Part shown: positions 29,382-37,600 of the stretch, piece after piece
How positions within the stretch are numbered: position 1 is the stretch's first letter
How the letters are laid out: every line of letters begins with the position of its first letter
NCBI GenBank assembly: GCA_902523455.1
Contig: CABYZG010000005.1
Location: forward strand, 47,003 to 111,002
Source: an uncultured Pelagibacteraceae bacterium
Lineage (GTDB): Bacteria > Pseudomonadota > Alphaproteobacteria > Pelagibacterales > AG-422-B15
Length of the DNA: 64,000 bases
Reading direction: 5' to 3'
Program-made: the position numbers and the translations under genes
The notes under the pieces: generated by a model
Database searches by the model: none
What the model saw: the letters and a program-made list of their open reading frames with translations, nothing else
Told to the model about the DNA's origin: nothing

Positions 29382-31454
29382 ATGAGTATATTAAGCCTAA
29401 TTATTTTCTCAGGAATACTATCAATTATTTATGGATTTTGGGCTGGAAATTCAGTTTTAAAATCAAATCCTGGTAGTGAAAAAATGCAAGAAATTTCATC
29501 AGCAATTCAAATTGGTGCCCAAGCATATCTAAATAGACAATATACAACTATTGCTATTGTAGGTGCAGTTATCTGTGTTCTTTTATATTTATTTTTTAGA
29601 GATTTTTGGGTTGTTGGAGGTTATTTAATCGGCGCAATACTTTCAGGTGCGGCAGGTTACATTGGAATGATAATTTCCGTAAGAGCTAATGTTAGAACAG
29701 CTCAGGCAGCCAGTGAGAGTTTAGGAAAAGGTCTAAATGTTGCTTTCAAAGCAGGTGCTGTTACTGGTATGCTTGTTGCTGGTTTGGCATTGTTATCTAT
29801 ATCAGTTTACTATGCCATTTTAGACACTTATTCTGTATCTGAAGAGACACTCAAGCATGCGCTTGTTGCTTTAGGGTTTGGCGCTTCACTAATTTCCATA
29901 TTTGCAAGACTTGGAGGTGGAATTTTTACTAAGGGAGCAGATGTTGGAGCTGATTTAGTTGGCAAAGTTGAAGCAGGTATTCCTGAAGATGATCCCAGAA
30001 ATCCAGCAGTTATAGCTGATAATGTTGGGGATAATGTGGGAGACTGTGCAGGCATGGCGGCTGATTTATTTGAGACCTATGCCGTAACAATTGTAGCGAC
30101 AATGGTTCTAGCTACTATATTCTTTTCTGGTGAAATTGCTCACATGATGACTATTTACCCTATGGCAATAGGAGGGAGTTGTTTGGTAGCTTCAATTATT
30201 GGTACTTTTTTTGTAAGACTAGGTTCATCTCAAAGTATTATGGGCGCGCTATATAAAGGTTTTATAGCATCAGCAATACTCTCATTGATTTTTATTTATC
30301 CAGTGACTCAAATAGTATTAGGCGATATGTCAAAAGAATTTACTTTTGGTGAAACGACATTTTCTGGAACTTCGCTTTATTTGTGTTCAATAATTGGAAT
30401 TGTGATTACGGGACTTCTTATTTGGATAACTGAATATTATACAGGAACTAATTATAGACCTGTTCAAAGTGTTGCAAAGGCATCCACAACTGGTCACGGG
30501 ACAAATGTAATCCAGGGACTGGCAGTTTCTATGGAAGCAACAGCGCTCCCAGCATTAGTAATTGTAATTGGTATTGTAATGACTTTTCAGTTGGCAGGCT
30601 TATTTGGAATTGCAATTGCAGTAACTGCAATGCTTGCACTAGCTGGAATGGTTGTCGCGCTTGATGCATATGGTCCTGTCACAGATAATGCTGGTGGTAT
30701 AGCAGAAATGTCAAATTTAGATGAAAATGTAAGAAAAACTACTGACGCGCTTGATGCAGTTGGAAATACAACAAAAGCAGTTACAAAGGGTTATGCAATT
30801 GGCTCAGCAGGTTTAGGTGCGCTTGTTTTATTTGCAGCGTATGTAGAAGATTTAAAATTAGTTGAAAACTTAACACCAGACTTTAGCCTTGAAAATCCTT
30901 ATGTCGTGGTTGGTTTACTAATTGGTGGGCTATTGCCGTACTTATTTGCGTCAATGGGAATGATGGCTGTTGGCCGAGCAGGTGGTGCAGTAGTTGAAGA
31001 AGTTAGAAAACAATTTGCTGACAATCCCGGTATTATGACAGGTGATTCAAAGCCTGATTACTCCAGATCAGTCGATATGCTTACTCGTTCAGCAATTAAA
31101 GAAATGATAATTCCATCTATGTTGCCTGTATTGTCACCCATAATACTTTTCTTTATTGTTTCAATTGTAGCTGATCAGAATGCAGCTGTTTCTGCAGTAG
31201 GTGCGATGTTGCTCGGTGTAATTGTTACAGGTATATTTGTTGCAATCTCAATGACTGCTGGAGGCGGCGCTTGGGACAATGCTAAGAAATATGTTGAAGA
31301 TGGAAATTTTGGCGGTAAAGGATCTGAGGCCCATAAAGCTGCAGTTACAGGAGATACTGTAGGTGATCCATATAAAGATACTGCAGGTCCAGCAGTCAAT
31401 CCAATGATCAAAATTACAAATATTGTAGCATTATTATTGTTGGCTGCATTGTAA
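29382..31454 (+). CDS. hppA: membrane-bound proton-translocating pyrophosphatase
   Basis: A 690-residue integral membrane pump with about 16 segments that couples pyrophosphate hydrolysis to H+ export. The substrate site shows [11 protein letters not shown], then [20 protein letters not shown], and [14 protein letters not shown] near the end. The GNTTKA motif has Lys where K+-dependent enzymes have Ala, so it should be the K+-independent type. The start follows an AAGGA ribosome-binding site after an 82-bp gap, indicating its own promoter. It gives an energy-saving way to use biosynthetic pyrophosphate. Confidence 0.96.
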   Translation: MSILSLIIFSGILSIIYGFWAGNSVLKSNPGSEKMQEISSAIQIGAQAYLNRQYTTIAIVGAVICVLLYLFFRDFWVVGGYLIGAILSGAAGYIGMIISVRANVRTAQAASESLGKGLNVAFKAGAVTGMLVAGLALLSISVYYAILDTYSVSEETLKHALVALGFGASLISIFARLGGGIFTKGADVGADLVGKVEAGIPEDDPRNPAVIADNVGDNVGDCAGMAADLFETYAVTIVATMVLATIFFSGEIAHMMTIYPMAIGGSCLVASIIGTFFVRLGSSQSIMGALYKGFIASAILSLIFIYPVTQIVLGDMSKEFTFGETTFSGTSLYLCSIIGIVITGLLIWITEYYTGTNYRPVQSVAKASTTGHGTNVIQGLAVSMEATALPALVIVIGIVMTFQLAGLFGIAIAVTAMLALAGMVVALDAYGPVTDNAGGIAEMSNLDENVRKTTDALDAVGNTTKAVTKGYAIGSAGLGALVLFAAYVEDLKLVENLTPDFSLENPYVVVGLLIGGLLPYLFASMGMMAVGRAGGAVVEEVRKQFADNPGIMTGDSKPDYSRSVDMLTRSAIKEMIIPSMLPVLSPIILFFIVSIVADQNAAVSAVGAMLLGVIVTGIFVAISMTAGGGAWDNAKKYVEDGNFGGKGSEAHKAAVTGDTVGDPYKDTAGPAVNPMIKITNIVALLLLAAL

Positions 31455-31462
31455 TCGAGAAT

Positions 31463-31900
31463 TTATTGACCCCTCGTGAATGCATCATAGAGTTGGTCAG
31501 TAATTCCGTAGGCATTTCTATCTACTTTCGTTTCTTCAGATGCAAAAGCAATTTTATTAAAATTATCAACAGTCAATAAGGTTTGATCAATTAATATTCC
31601 ATTATCGTCAAATTCAAATCTATAAATACTCTGAAAAAGTAATTCATCTTCGTTGAAAACTTTTTTTTCTTTCAAAGATAAAAGATAAATCCATACATTC
31701 TCTATATCTTGTATCTCTATGGATGGCGAACCCATAACGTTAAGCACTTCGTTTTTTGTAGTACTTTTTACCTCAAATTCTAATATTTCTTCTGAAGAAA
31801 TAAGCAAATCATCCAATAGATAACCATGTTGCTTATTTATGGGAGAGCAACTATATAAGATTAAGAACAGTAAAATAAAATTGCAAAATTTAAAAATCAT
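31463..31900 (-). CDS. bamE: BamE/SmpA-OmlA family outer-membrane lipoprotein
   Basis: A 145-residue lipoprotein of the outer-membrane beta-barrel assembly complex. A short hydrophobic leader ends in the lipobox LILYSC (Cys about residue 18). The SmpA/OmlA fold includes TTKNEVLNVMGSPSI and YRFEFDDNGILIDQTLL. It converges on hppA with 8 bp between. It diverges from the bc1 chaperone gene with a single base between the two ATG codons. Confidence 0.87.
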   Translation of the reverse strand: MIFKFCNFILLFLILYSCSPINKQHGYLLDDLLISSEEILEFEVKSTTKNEVLNVMGSPSIEIQDIENVWIYLLSLKEKKVFNEDELLFQSIYRFEFDDNGILIDQTLLTVDNFNKIAFASEETKVDRNAYGITDQLYDAFTRGQ

Positions 31901-31901
31901 A

Positions 31902-32432
31902 ATGTTATTTAAAAATACAGACCATAATATAGAAAAAATCTATCAGAATATTGTTGAAATATCGAGATCAAAATTTTTTTACATTGATTATGAATTAGAT
32001 GACAGCTTTGAAACCAGGTTTGATTTGATAATATTTCATGCATTTATGATTTTTTATTTTTATAGGAGCAAAAATATTTATAAATCATCTTTATCACAAA
32101 TGTTATTTGATTATATGTTTAATGATTTTGAGAATAATCTTAGAGAAATGGGATTCGGAGATATTGCAGTTAATAAAAAAATGAAACTATTTATCAGGGC
32201 TTTTTATGGCAGGTTGTCACAATATAGTAAAAGTCTGGATCTTGTAGAAAAAGAAGATGATAAATCATTGCTAGAGCAAACAATCTTAAATAATATATTT
32301 AAAGGAAATTCATCTGATAAAAAGAATGTTAGTATGTTTGCAAAATATATAATTAATAATATAAAAAAATTTCAGAGTATGTCTGAAAAGGAAAATATTG
32401 ACTGCAATTTTGAATTTATAAAATTTGGTTAG
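31902..32432 (+). CDS. ubiquinol-cytochrome c chaperone (CBP3/UQCC1-like)
   Basis: A 176-residue protein resembling the CBP3 family, which helps assemble the cytochrome bc1 complex. Supporting segments are FYIDYELDDSFETRFDLIIFHAF, FNDFENNLREMGFGDIAVNKKMK and FYGRLSQY, the conserved chaperone core. In other alphaproteobacteria this gene lies between bamE and a DUF177 gene before plsX; here DUF177 is missing and plsX follows directly. The ATG at 31902 is preferred to an upstream in-frame start inside bamE. Confidence 0.82.
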   Translation: MLFKNTDHNIEKIYQNIVEISRSKFFYIDYELDDSFETRFDLIIFHAFMIFYFYRSKNIYKSSLSQMLFDYMFNDFENNLREMGFGDIAVNKKMKLFIRAFYGRLSQYSKSLDLVEKEDDKSLLEQTILNNIFKGNSSDKKNVSMFAKYIINNIKKFQSMSEKENIDCNFEFIKFG

Positions 32433-32436
32433 TATT

Positions 32437-33471
32437 TTGAAAAAGATATTTAAATTAGCGGTTGACATATTGGGGAGTGAAACCAAAACAAAAGAAATTT
32501 TAAAAGGTTTAGAACAGTCTTTATTAAGGAACATTAATTATAAATTTTATTTATTCGGAAATAAAGAGTCGATACTTAAATATTTAAAAAAATTTAAAAA
32601 ACTCCAGTCAGCTTCTGAAATAATTGATTGTTCAGAAAGCATTGCAATGGACGACAAACCATCTGAAGTTATAAAGTCAAAAGTACATTCAAGTATGCAT
32701 TTGGCTATTAAATCTACTCAAGAGAATGAAACAGACGCTGTACTCTCATTTGGTAATACTGGAGCATTAATGACTTTGTCATTGTTGAATATCAAAACAT
32801 TATCGGAAATAAAGCGTCCCGCAATTGCATCAATATGGCCAAATATGAAAGGAGAGTCCATAGTTTTAGACCTTGGTGCAAATACTAAATTAAGTTCAAA
32901 GTATTTAGTAGATAGTGCAATTCTTGGCTCAAGTCTGGCAAGTATACTATTCAAAATAAATAAACCATCTGTAGGTATATTAAATGTCGGCAAAGAGGAA
33001 ATAAAGGGAAATGAAGAGATTAAAAATGCCTCTGACAGATTACAAGAACTTAAGAAATCAGACTTGATTAATTACTCAGGATATATTGAAGGAAATGATA
33101 TTTCTCTAGGCAAAACTAATGTTGTTGTGACTGACGGTTTTACTGGCAATATAGCTTTGAAGACAGCAGAAGGAACTGCAAAGTTATTTCAAAGTCACCT
33201 GAACAATGCATATCAAAGCTCAATTTTATCAAAGTTAGGCTATATATTATCGTCAATCTCTCTAAGATCAGTACGCGAAAGATTAGATCCAAGAGTACAT
33301 AATTGTGGTATATTTATGGGACTTAATGCTCTGGTTGTAAAGTGTCATGGCCAATCAGAGTTTAAGGGCGTTTCTTATGCTGCGGACATAATATATTCTT
33401 TACTTGAAAATGATGTAAACGAGAAAATTAAGAAATATGTGAATGAAATGCAAAATAAAATAGCTATTTAA
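32437..33471 (+). CDS. plsX: phosphate acyltransferase PlsX
   Basis: A 344-residue peripheral membrane enzyme that converts acyl-ACP to acyl-phosphate for PlsY. The body is normal: SSMHLAIKSTQ, VLSFGNTGALM, VLDLGANTKLSS, VTDGFTGNIALKT. The N-terminal box, usually AVDAMGGD, reads LAVDILGSE. No ATG is available. TTG at 32437 (giving MKKIFKLAVD) looks better than TTG at 32425, which overlaps the previous gene. fabH, often between plsX and ihfA, is absent here. Confidence 0.88.
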   Translation: MKKIFKLAVDILGSETKTKEILKGLEQSLLRNINYKFYLFGNKESILKYLKKFKKLQSASEIIDCSESIAMDDKPSEVIKSKVHSSMHLAIKSTQENETDAVLSFGNTGALMTLSLLNIKTLSEIKRPAIASIWPNMKGESIVLDLGANTKLSSKYLVDSAILGSSLASILFKINKPSVGILNVGKEEIKGNEEIKNASDRLQELKKSDLINYSGYIEGNDISLGKTNVVVTDGFTGNIALKTAEGTAKLFQSHLNNAYQSSILSKLGYILSSISLRSVRERLDPRVHNCGIFMGLNALVVKCHGQSEFKGVSYAADIIYSLLENDVNEKIKKYVNEMQNKIAI

Positions 33472-33495
33472 TTAGTAAAAAAAGTAATTAATATA

Positions 33496-33523
33496 TTGTT
33501 ATAAGTTATTAATTTAATATAAT
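33496..33523 (+). promoter_or_regulatory. ihfA promoter, probably leaderless
   Basis: TTGTTA (33496-33501) and TATAAT (33518-33523) are spaced by 16 bases. The -10 ends 7 bases before the ihfA ATG at 33531, so transcription should start at or within a base or two of the start codon. No ribosome-binding site is present. The promoter makes ihfA-merR-rpmG separable from plsX. Confidence 0.5.
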
Positions 33524-33530
33524 TTTTCTT

Positions 33531-33851
33531 ATGGATAAGACAACTACTAGATCAACACTTAGTGAGGCTGTTTTCAAAAATGTTGGTCTTTCTAGAAATG
33601 AGTCCGCCACACTCGTTGATTCAGTTTTTGGAGAAATTTTAAAAAGTTTAATTAATGGAGATGATGTAAAAATTTCATCGTTTGGTACATTCGTAGTAAG
33701 GCAAAAAAAAGAGAGAATTGGTCGAAATCCTAAAACAGGCCAGGAAGTTCCCATAACAGCTAGAAGCGTTGTAACTTTTCGCGCCTCTAACGTATTGAAG
33801 TCAAAAGTTAATACAAGAAATAAAATAAATTCAGAGGCAGTAATTAAATGA
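33531..33851 (+). CDS. ihfA: integration host factor alpha subunit
   Basis: A 106-residue DNA-bending protein of the HU/IHF family, acting as a nucleoid protein and a helper of regulated promoters. [25 protein letters not shown] starts the helical body. [22 protein letters not shown] leads into the DNA-intercalating beta arm with its Pro ([14 protein letters not shown]). The neighbouring merR-like gene is the typical alphaproteobacterial partner and supports IHF-alpha over HU. Overlaps the next gene by four bases (ATGA). Confidence 0.93.
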   Translation: MDKTTTRSTLSEAVFKNVGLSRNESATLVDSVFGEILKSLINGDDVKISSFGTFVVRQKKERIGRNPKTGQEVPITARSVVTFRASNVLKSKVNTRNKINSEAVIK

Positions 33852-34273
33852 GTTCAAAGTCACCCGAAGCTTTTAGAACTATAAGTGAAGTATCAAAAGA
33901 TTTGTCGTTACCACAACATGTACTAAGATTTTGGGAAACAAAGTTTGTACAAATAAAGCCAATCAAAAGAGGTGGTGGCCGCAGATATTACAGGCCTGAA
34001 GATGTAAAATTATTAAAGGGTATTAAAAGTCTTTTGTACAACGATGGATATACAATTAGAGGGGTTCAAAAAGTAATCAAGGAAAATGGTACAAAAAAAT
34101 TATTAATTATGCAGACGGAAAATAAGATCTTTACAGAAATAAAAAAAGATAATAATGATCACCTTGAACAACAAAGTTACCCTCAGCATTCCATTAATGA
34201 TTCAAAAAGAAAAAAATTAATGAATGTTTTGGATGATTTGGTTCAACTAAGAAAAAAGCTTGATAATAAATAA
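33848..34273 (+). CDS. MerR-family transcriptional regulator
   Basis: A 141-residue regulator. The N-terminal MerR winged helix has [20 protein letters not shown] and [13 protein letters not shown], then [24 protein letters not shown]. The C-terminal part is short, with a helical end ([15 protein letters not shown]), and no metal-binding cysteines are seen. This unnamed MerR beside ihfA is conserved in alphaproteobacteria; its target is not known to me. ATGA overlap with ihfA, TAATG overlap with rpmG. Confidence 0.88.
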   Translation: MSSKSPEAFRTISEVSKDLSLPQHVLRFWETKFVQIKPIKRGGGRRYYRPEDVKLLKGIKSLLYNDGYTIRGVQKVIKENGTKKLLIMQTENKIFTEIKKDNNDHLEQQSYPQHSINDSKRKKLMNVLDDLVQLRKKLDNK

Positions 34274-34464
34274 TGGCAAAAAAATCTACTGTAAAGGTAC
34301 GCCTAGTTCCTGAGGAAAAAACTGATAGCAAGTTTTATTATTATGCAAAAAAGCCAACTTCTGGTTTAAAAGCAAAAGACAAGTTAAGGATGAAGAAGTA
34401 TAACCCGGCAACCAAAAAACATGAATGGTTTGTGGAAAAGAAACTTCCACCTCATAGTAAATAG
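34273..34464 (+). CDS. rpmG: 50S ribosomal protein L33
   Basis: A 63-residue ribosomal protein. [22 protein letters not shown] and RMKKYNPATKKHEWFVEKKL match bL33. It is slightly longer than the usual 55 residues. No CxxC zinc pairs are present, so it is the zinc-independent form. It overlaps the merR-like gene by one base and ends exactly where the convergent chorismate mutase gene ends. Confidence 0.93.
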   Translation: MAKKSTVKVRLVPEEKTDSKFYYYAKKPTSGLKAKDKLRMKKYNPATKKHEWFVEKKLPPHSK

Positions 34465-34758
34465 CTATTTTTTAAAATTTTTTTTCTCAAAATTAATAAA
34501 GTTTTTAATTATCGATACCCAAATATCACTAATCAATTTTGGATTTGCACCAAGTTTTTTTGCTTGATTTGAAACTTTCTTTTTTATCTCATTTATCCTC
34601 TTTGAATCGATAATCTCAGATTTTCTTGTTTTAAGACTAAGTGCTCTATTTACCAATTGAGATCTTTTAACCATCAATGGTAAAATCTGAGAGTCAATCT
34701 TATCGATCCTTTTTCTTACCTCTTTCATCTTGGAAGAGTCATTTTTTTTTCTTATCAT
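34465..34758 (-). CDS. chorismate mutase, AroQ type
   Basis: A 97-residue all-helical protein resembling the chorismate mutase domain that converts chorismate to prephenate. Visible features are VRKRIDKIDSQILPLMVKRSQLV (first helix with conserved Arg and Asp), then IIDSKRINEIKKKVS and LISDIWVSIIKNFINFE. It is a stand-alone mutase, not fused to prephenate dehydratase. It abuts rpmG tail to tail with no gap and overlaps the DUF2842 gene by four bases. Confidence 0.8.
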   Translation of the reverse strand: MIRKKNDSSKMKEVRKRIDKIDSQILPLMVKRSQLVNRALSLKTRKSEIIDSKRINEIKKKVSNQAKKLGANPKLISDIWVSIIKNFINFEKKNFKK

Positions 34759-34949
34759 TTTTTTTTAAATGGTCTTAAAATATATATTGAAGGGAAAACC
34801 CAGATAATACCTAATATAAAGTAAACAATAAATTCTATTAGCCAATGATTAAAGTTGATTTTAATTAAAAAAGCCATAACTACTATACAATATAAAAACA
34901 TCATAAGTATAAAGATAATAATACTAAGTAGTTTTTTTGTTTTTTGCAT
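34755..34949 (-). CDS. DUF2842 small membrane protein
   Basis: A 64-residue protein with two hydrophobic segments (about 8-29 and 37-55) and the pattern WLIEFIVYFILGIIWVFPS, which matches the alphaproteobacterial DUF2842 family of unknown function. It is divergent from ctaA (24 bp between starts) and translationally coupled to chorismate mutase. A role near heme A or cytochrome oxidase assembly is a guess from position only. Confidence 0.72.
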   Translation of the reverse strand: MQKTKKLLSIIIFILMMFLYCIVVMAFLIKINFNHWLIEFIVYFILGIIWVFPSIYILRPFKKK

Positions 34950-34973
34950 ATTAAATATTTAATAATTTAAATT

Positions 34974-36026
34974 ATGAAAATCAATATATTTTCAATTTGG
35001 CTCTTGTCTCTTATAGTTTCTATTTGCGCGATTATACTTATTGGTGGGTATACAAGAATATCTGATTCAGGCCTATCGATAACAGAGTGGCTACCAATTA
35101 CAGGCGTGATGTATCCATTAAACAATTACCAATGGCAAGTAGAATTCAGCAAATATCAACAAATTGATGAATTTATGCTTGTGAATAGCACTATGACACT
35201 AAATGAATTCAAAGTAATATATTTTTGGGAATGGTTTCATAGATTTTTTGCAAGGTTGATAGGTGCTCTGTATTTAATACCTCTAATTTATTTGTTAATT
35301 AAAAAGAAAATTGACAGAAACTATCAATTAAGAATATTCTCAATCGGATTTCTCTTGGGCGTGCAAGCCGTCATTGGTTGGTATATGGTAAAAAGTGGCT
35401 TAGTTGGGAGAATTGACGTTAGTCAATATCGTTTAGCAATGCATCTTACTATGGCTTTTGTTATTTTAGGTATTACTTTTCAAACGCTCTTAGATTCTAA
35501 TATGAAATATATCAGTAACAAAAAGTTTTATTATAAACCAGGAAATGCATTTTTATTTTTATTATTATTTTTATTTATTTTCTTACAAATTGCCTATGGC
35601 GCTTTTGTTTCAGGTACTCACTCAGGGTTATTATTTAATACTTGGCCAATGTATGATGGTAATATTTTTCCTTTAATTGAAAACAATCTTTTGAGTGGTT
35701 TTGTTAATTTTTTTGAGACGAGAGAATACATAATCTTTGTTCATCGAACATCAGCATTATTAATTCTCTTAATAGTTATATATATAAATTATATTTTATA
35801 TAAAAAAAATGGCGCCATTAGTAAAAGTTATTTATTACTGGCATTCAATTTTACTTTCATATTGCAAATTCTGCTTGGAGTTATGATGACATTTCAAAAT
35901 ATTCCTTGGCATTTAGCACTAGCTCATCAGGGGAATTCAATTATTTTATTTTTGATTTCACTATCAATGTGGATGTTAAGCAAAAAGTCTCTTCAAAAAA
36001 ATTTTAATGAAGAGACTTTAAGTTAA
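34974..36026 (+). CDS. ctaA: heme A synthase (COX15/CtaA type 2)
   Basis: A 350-residue, eight-span membrane enzyme that oxidises heme O to heme A for cytochrome aa3 oxidase. The N-terminal GGYTRISDSGLSITEWLPITG, WEWFHRFFARLIG, RLAMHLTMAF, FVHRTSAL and LALAHQGNSI show the conserved heme-binding histidines. Its last 14 codons also encode the metY terminator stem (35984-36019). It ends one base before the convergent metY stop. Confidence 0.95.
   Translation: MKINIFSIWLLSLIVSICAIILIGGYTRISDSGLSITEWLPITGVMYPLNNYQWQVEFSKYQQIDEFMLVNSTMTLNEFKVIYFWEWFHRFFARLIGALYLIPLIYLLIKKKIDRNYQLRIFSIGFLLGVQAVIGWYMVKSGLVGRIDVSQYRLAMHLTMAFVILGITFQTLLDSNMKYISNKKFYYKPGNAFLFLLLFLFIFLQIAYGAFVSGTHSGLLFNTWPMYDGNIFPLIENNLLSGFVNFFETREYIIFVHRTSALLILLIVIYINYILYKKNGAISKSYLLLAFNFTFILQILLGVMMTFQNIPWHLALAHQGNSIILFLISLSMWMLSKKSLQKNFNEETLS
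35982..36019 (-). terminator. rho-independent terminator of metY inside the ctaA coding region
   Basis: A perfect 12-bp inverted repeat pairs AAAGTCTCTTCA (35984-35995) with TGAAGAGACTTT (36008-36019) across a 12-nt loop. Read on the minus strand it begins 8 bases after the metY stop and ends in a run of five T (35986-35982, partly shared with the stem). The plus strand has no T-run after it, so it should stop metY transcripts. It lies wholly inside the 3' end of ctaA. Confidence 0.62.
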
Positions 36027-36027
36027 A

Positions 36028-37341
36028 TTATGCCGCGTCTAAAGCATTCTTTAGGTCTTCGATGATATCATCGATATGTTCTATTCCAATTGAAAGTCTC
36101 ACATAACTAGGATTTACTCCAGCTGCTTCCATATCATCATCTGATAGCTGAGAGTGGGTTGTTGATGCTGGGTGAATAGCTAAGCTTCGAGCATCACCAA
36201 TATTTGCAACATGATAGAACATATTTAAATTATTTATGAACTTTTCACCACTCGCTTTACCGCCTTTAAGTTCAATACCACAGAGTGCTCCATGCCCTCC
36301 CTTAAGGTATTTGTTTGCTCTTTCACCAGCTTCACCTTCATCAAGACCAGCATAGATTACCCGTGAAACTTTATTATGTTTAGATAGATACTCAGCCACC
36401 TTTGCAGCATTAGAGCAATGCTTTTCCATTCTCAAAGAAACTGTTTCTAAACCTTGAATTATTTGAAATGCACTTTGTGGTGGTAGAGCTGGACCTAAGT
36501 CTCTCAAACCTACAAACCTAGCTCTTACGATGTAAGCGATCGGACCAACTGCTTTTGCAAATTCTGTCCATATCATACCATGATAACTTGGATCAGGGTT
36601 ATTTAACATAGGTTGTCTTTTGGGGTCTTTAGCCCAATCAAATTTTCCACTGTCAACAATTATTCCTCCAATAGTAGTGCCATGACCACCTATGAATTTA
36701 GTAAGTGAATGTACAACGATAGTTGCACCATGCTCAATTGGCTTACATATTACTGGCGCTGCAGTATTATCTACAATTAGAGGTATATTGTATTCGTCTC
36801 CTATATCTGCAACTTCTCTGATTGGAAAAACTTTTAGTTTTGGATTAGGTAAGGTTTCAGCGTAATACGCACGTGTATTATCATCTGTCATTTTTCGAAA
36901 ACTTTCAGGATCTGTAGGGTCAGCGAACCTAACTTCAATTCCTAAATCTTTCATTGTGTTAGCAAATAAATTCCATGTTCCACCATATAAATCTGTTGAA
37001 CTAACAATATTATCCCCAGCTTTGACTAAATTTTGAATGCTTAACATAGATGCTGATTGGCCAGAACTAACGCATAATGCTCCTACACCACCTTCCATTG
37101 CTGCAACTCTTTTTTCAAGAACATCAACTGTAGGGTTCATTATTCTTGTATAAATATTGCCAAAATCTTTAGCTCCAAATAAGTTAGCTGCATGTTCAGT
37201 GTTATGGAACTGATATGAAGTTGTTTGATAAATTGGAACAGCTACTGATGTTGTAGAAGGGTCACTCCTGTAATCACCTCCATGCAATGCAATTGTTTCA
37301 GGGTTTACAGAATCTGCTGGATTAAATTTATTTTTTGCCAT
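36028..37341 (-). CDS. metY: O-acetylhomoserine (thiol)-lyase / sulfhydrylase
   Basis: A 437-residue PLP enzyme of the Cys/Met metabolism family that makes homocysteine from O-acetylhomoserine and sulfide. The N-terminal NPETIALHGGDYRSDP, YTRIMNPTVDVLEKRVAAMEGG and the PLP-lysine segment VHSLTKFIGGHGT are clear. The length of about 430 residues fits MetY over MetZ/MetB. The ATG at 37341 follows an AGAGG ribosome-binding site; an in-frame ATG at 37386 would read through the leader RNA and is rejected. Expression is probably controlled by the structured leader just upstream. Confidence 0.94.
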   Translation of the reverse strand: MAKNKFNPADSVNPETIALHGGDYRSDPSTTSVAVPIYQTTSYQFHNTEHAANLFGAKDFGNIYTRIMNPTVDVLEKRVAAMEGGVGALCVSSGQSASMLSIQNLVKAGDNIVSSTDLYGGTWNLFANTMKDLGIEVRFADPTDPESFRKMTDDNTRAYYAETLPNPKLKVFPIREVADIGDEYNIPLIVDNTAAPVICKPIEHGATIVVHSLTKFIGGHGTTIGGIIVDSGKFDWAKDPKRQPMLNNPDPSYHGMIWTEFAKAVGPIAYIVRARFVGLRDLGPALPPQSAFQIIQGLETVSLRMEKHCSNAAKVAEYLSKHNKVSRVIYAGLDEGEAGERANKYLKGGHGALCGIELKGGKASGEKFINNLNMFYHVANIGDARSLAIHPASTTHSQLSDDDMEAAGVNPSYVRLSIGIEHIDDIIEDLKNALDAA

Positions 37342-37460
37342 TTTTATACCTCTATTTATATTTACTTCGAGTTTCACAGCAAACAAAAAAACCGCATCAT
37401 AATACTATGTGCGGCTGATGGCTTAGCTGTATAAGTCCGCAAGCTGTATTAAACTCGACA
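37342..37460 (-). promoter_or_regulatory. structured metY leader RNA with terminator/antiterminator, possible SAM-responsive switch
   Basis: On the minus strand TGCGG (37441-37437) and a second TGCGG (37396-37392) compete for CCGCA (37414-37410). The second pairing makes a terminator, the first an antiterminator. An outer pair encloses this: TCGAGTTT with ACAGC (37458-37443) faces GCTGT with AAACTCGA (37380-37367). TACAGCT occurs twice (37448-37442 and 37431-37425), offering alternative partners. SAM-II/SAM-V riboswitches are known before metY in marine alphaproteobacteria, but I could not match their conserved core here. Confidence 0.65.
37385..37414 (-). terminator. intrinsic terminator in the metY leader
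   Basis: The stem CCGCACAT pairs with ATGATGCGG (8 bp, one bulged A, loop AGTATT), followed by seven T (37391-37385) on the minus strand. It lies about 45 bases before the metY start, so it is an attenuator and not the end of another gene; no gene precedes it on this strand. Confidence 0.72.
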
Positions 37461-37466
37461 ATATAT

Positions 37467-37493
37467 TGAATAACACTCTAAGACTTATGTAAA
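37467..37493 (-). promoter_or_regulatory. predicted metY promoter
   Basis: Minus-strand TTTACA (37493-37488) and TATTCA (37472-37467), preceded by TG in extended -10 position, are spaced by 15 bases. Transcription would start near 37460, exactly where the outer pairing arm of the leader begins. That fit is the main support; the spacing is short. Confidence 0.36.
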
Positions 37494-37563
37494 GCGTAAT
37501 AATTTAAAAAGTATTATAATACCATTAATTAAATATATGAATTTATTATATAAATATATGTTG

Positions 37564-37592
37564 TTGACATATTTTACTGTATTCTCTAATAA
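37564..37592 (+). promoter_or_regulatory. rplM promoter, probably leaderless
   Basis: Consensus TTGACA (37564-37569) and TAATAA (37587-37592) are spaced by 17 bases. The -10 ends 8 bases before the rplM ATG, so the mRNA should have no or almost no 5' leader. No ribosome-binding site is visible. Confidence 0.55.
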
Positions 37593-37600
37593 GCAACTAT

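Noticed and set aside
31445..31484. Inverted repeat at the hppA/bamE junction (TGCATT/AATGCA and CGAG/CTCG)
   Set aside because: The arms are short and interrupted by unequal loops and no T-run follows on either strand.
37342..37386. N-terminal extension of MetY from the ATG at 37386
   Set aside because: The extra 15 residues are encoded by the leader RNA between its terminator and ribosome-binding site, and the family N-terminus begins at 37341.
37342..37460. Firm naming of the metY leader as SAM-II or SAM-V
   Set aside because: The context fits, but the conserved AUUGCA and GAUAA-type core elements could not be aligned by eye, so only a structured leader is claimed.
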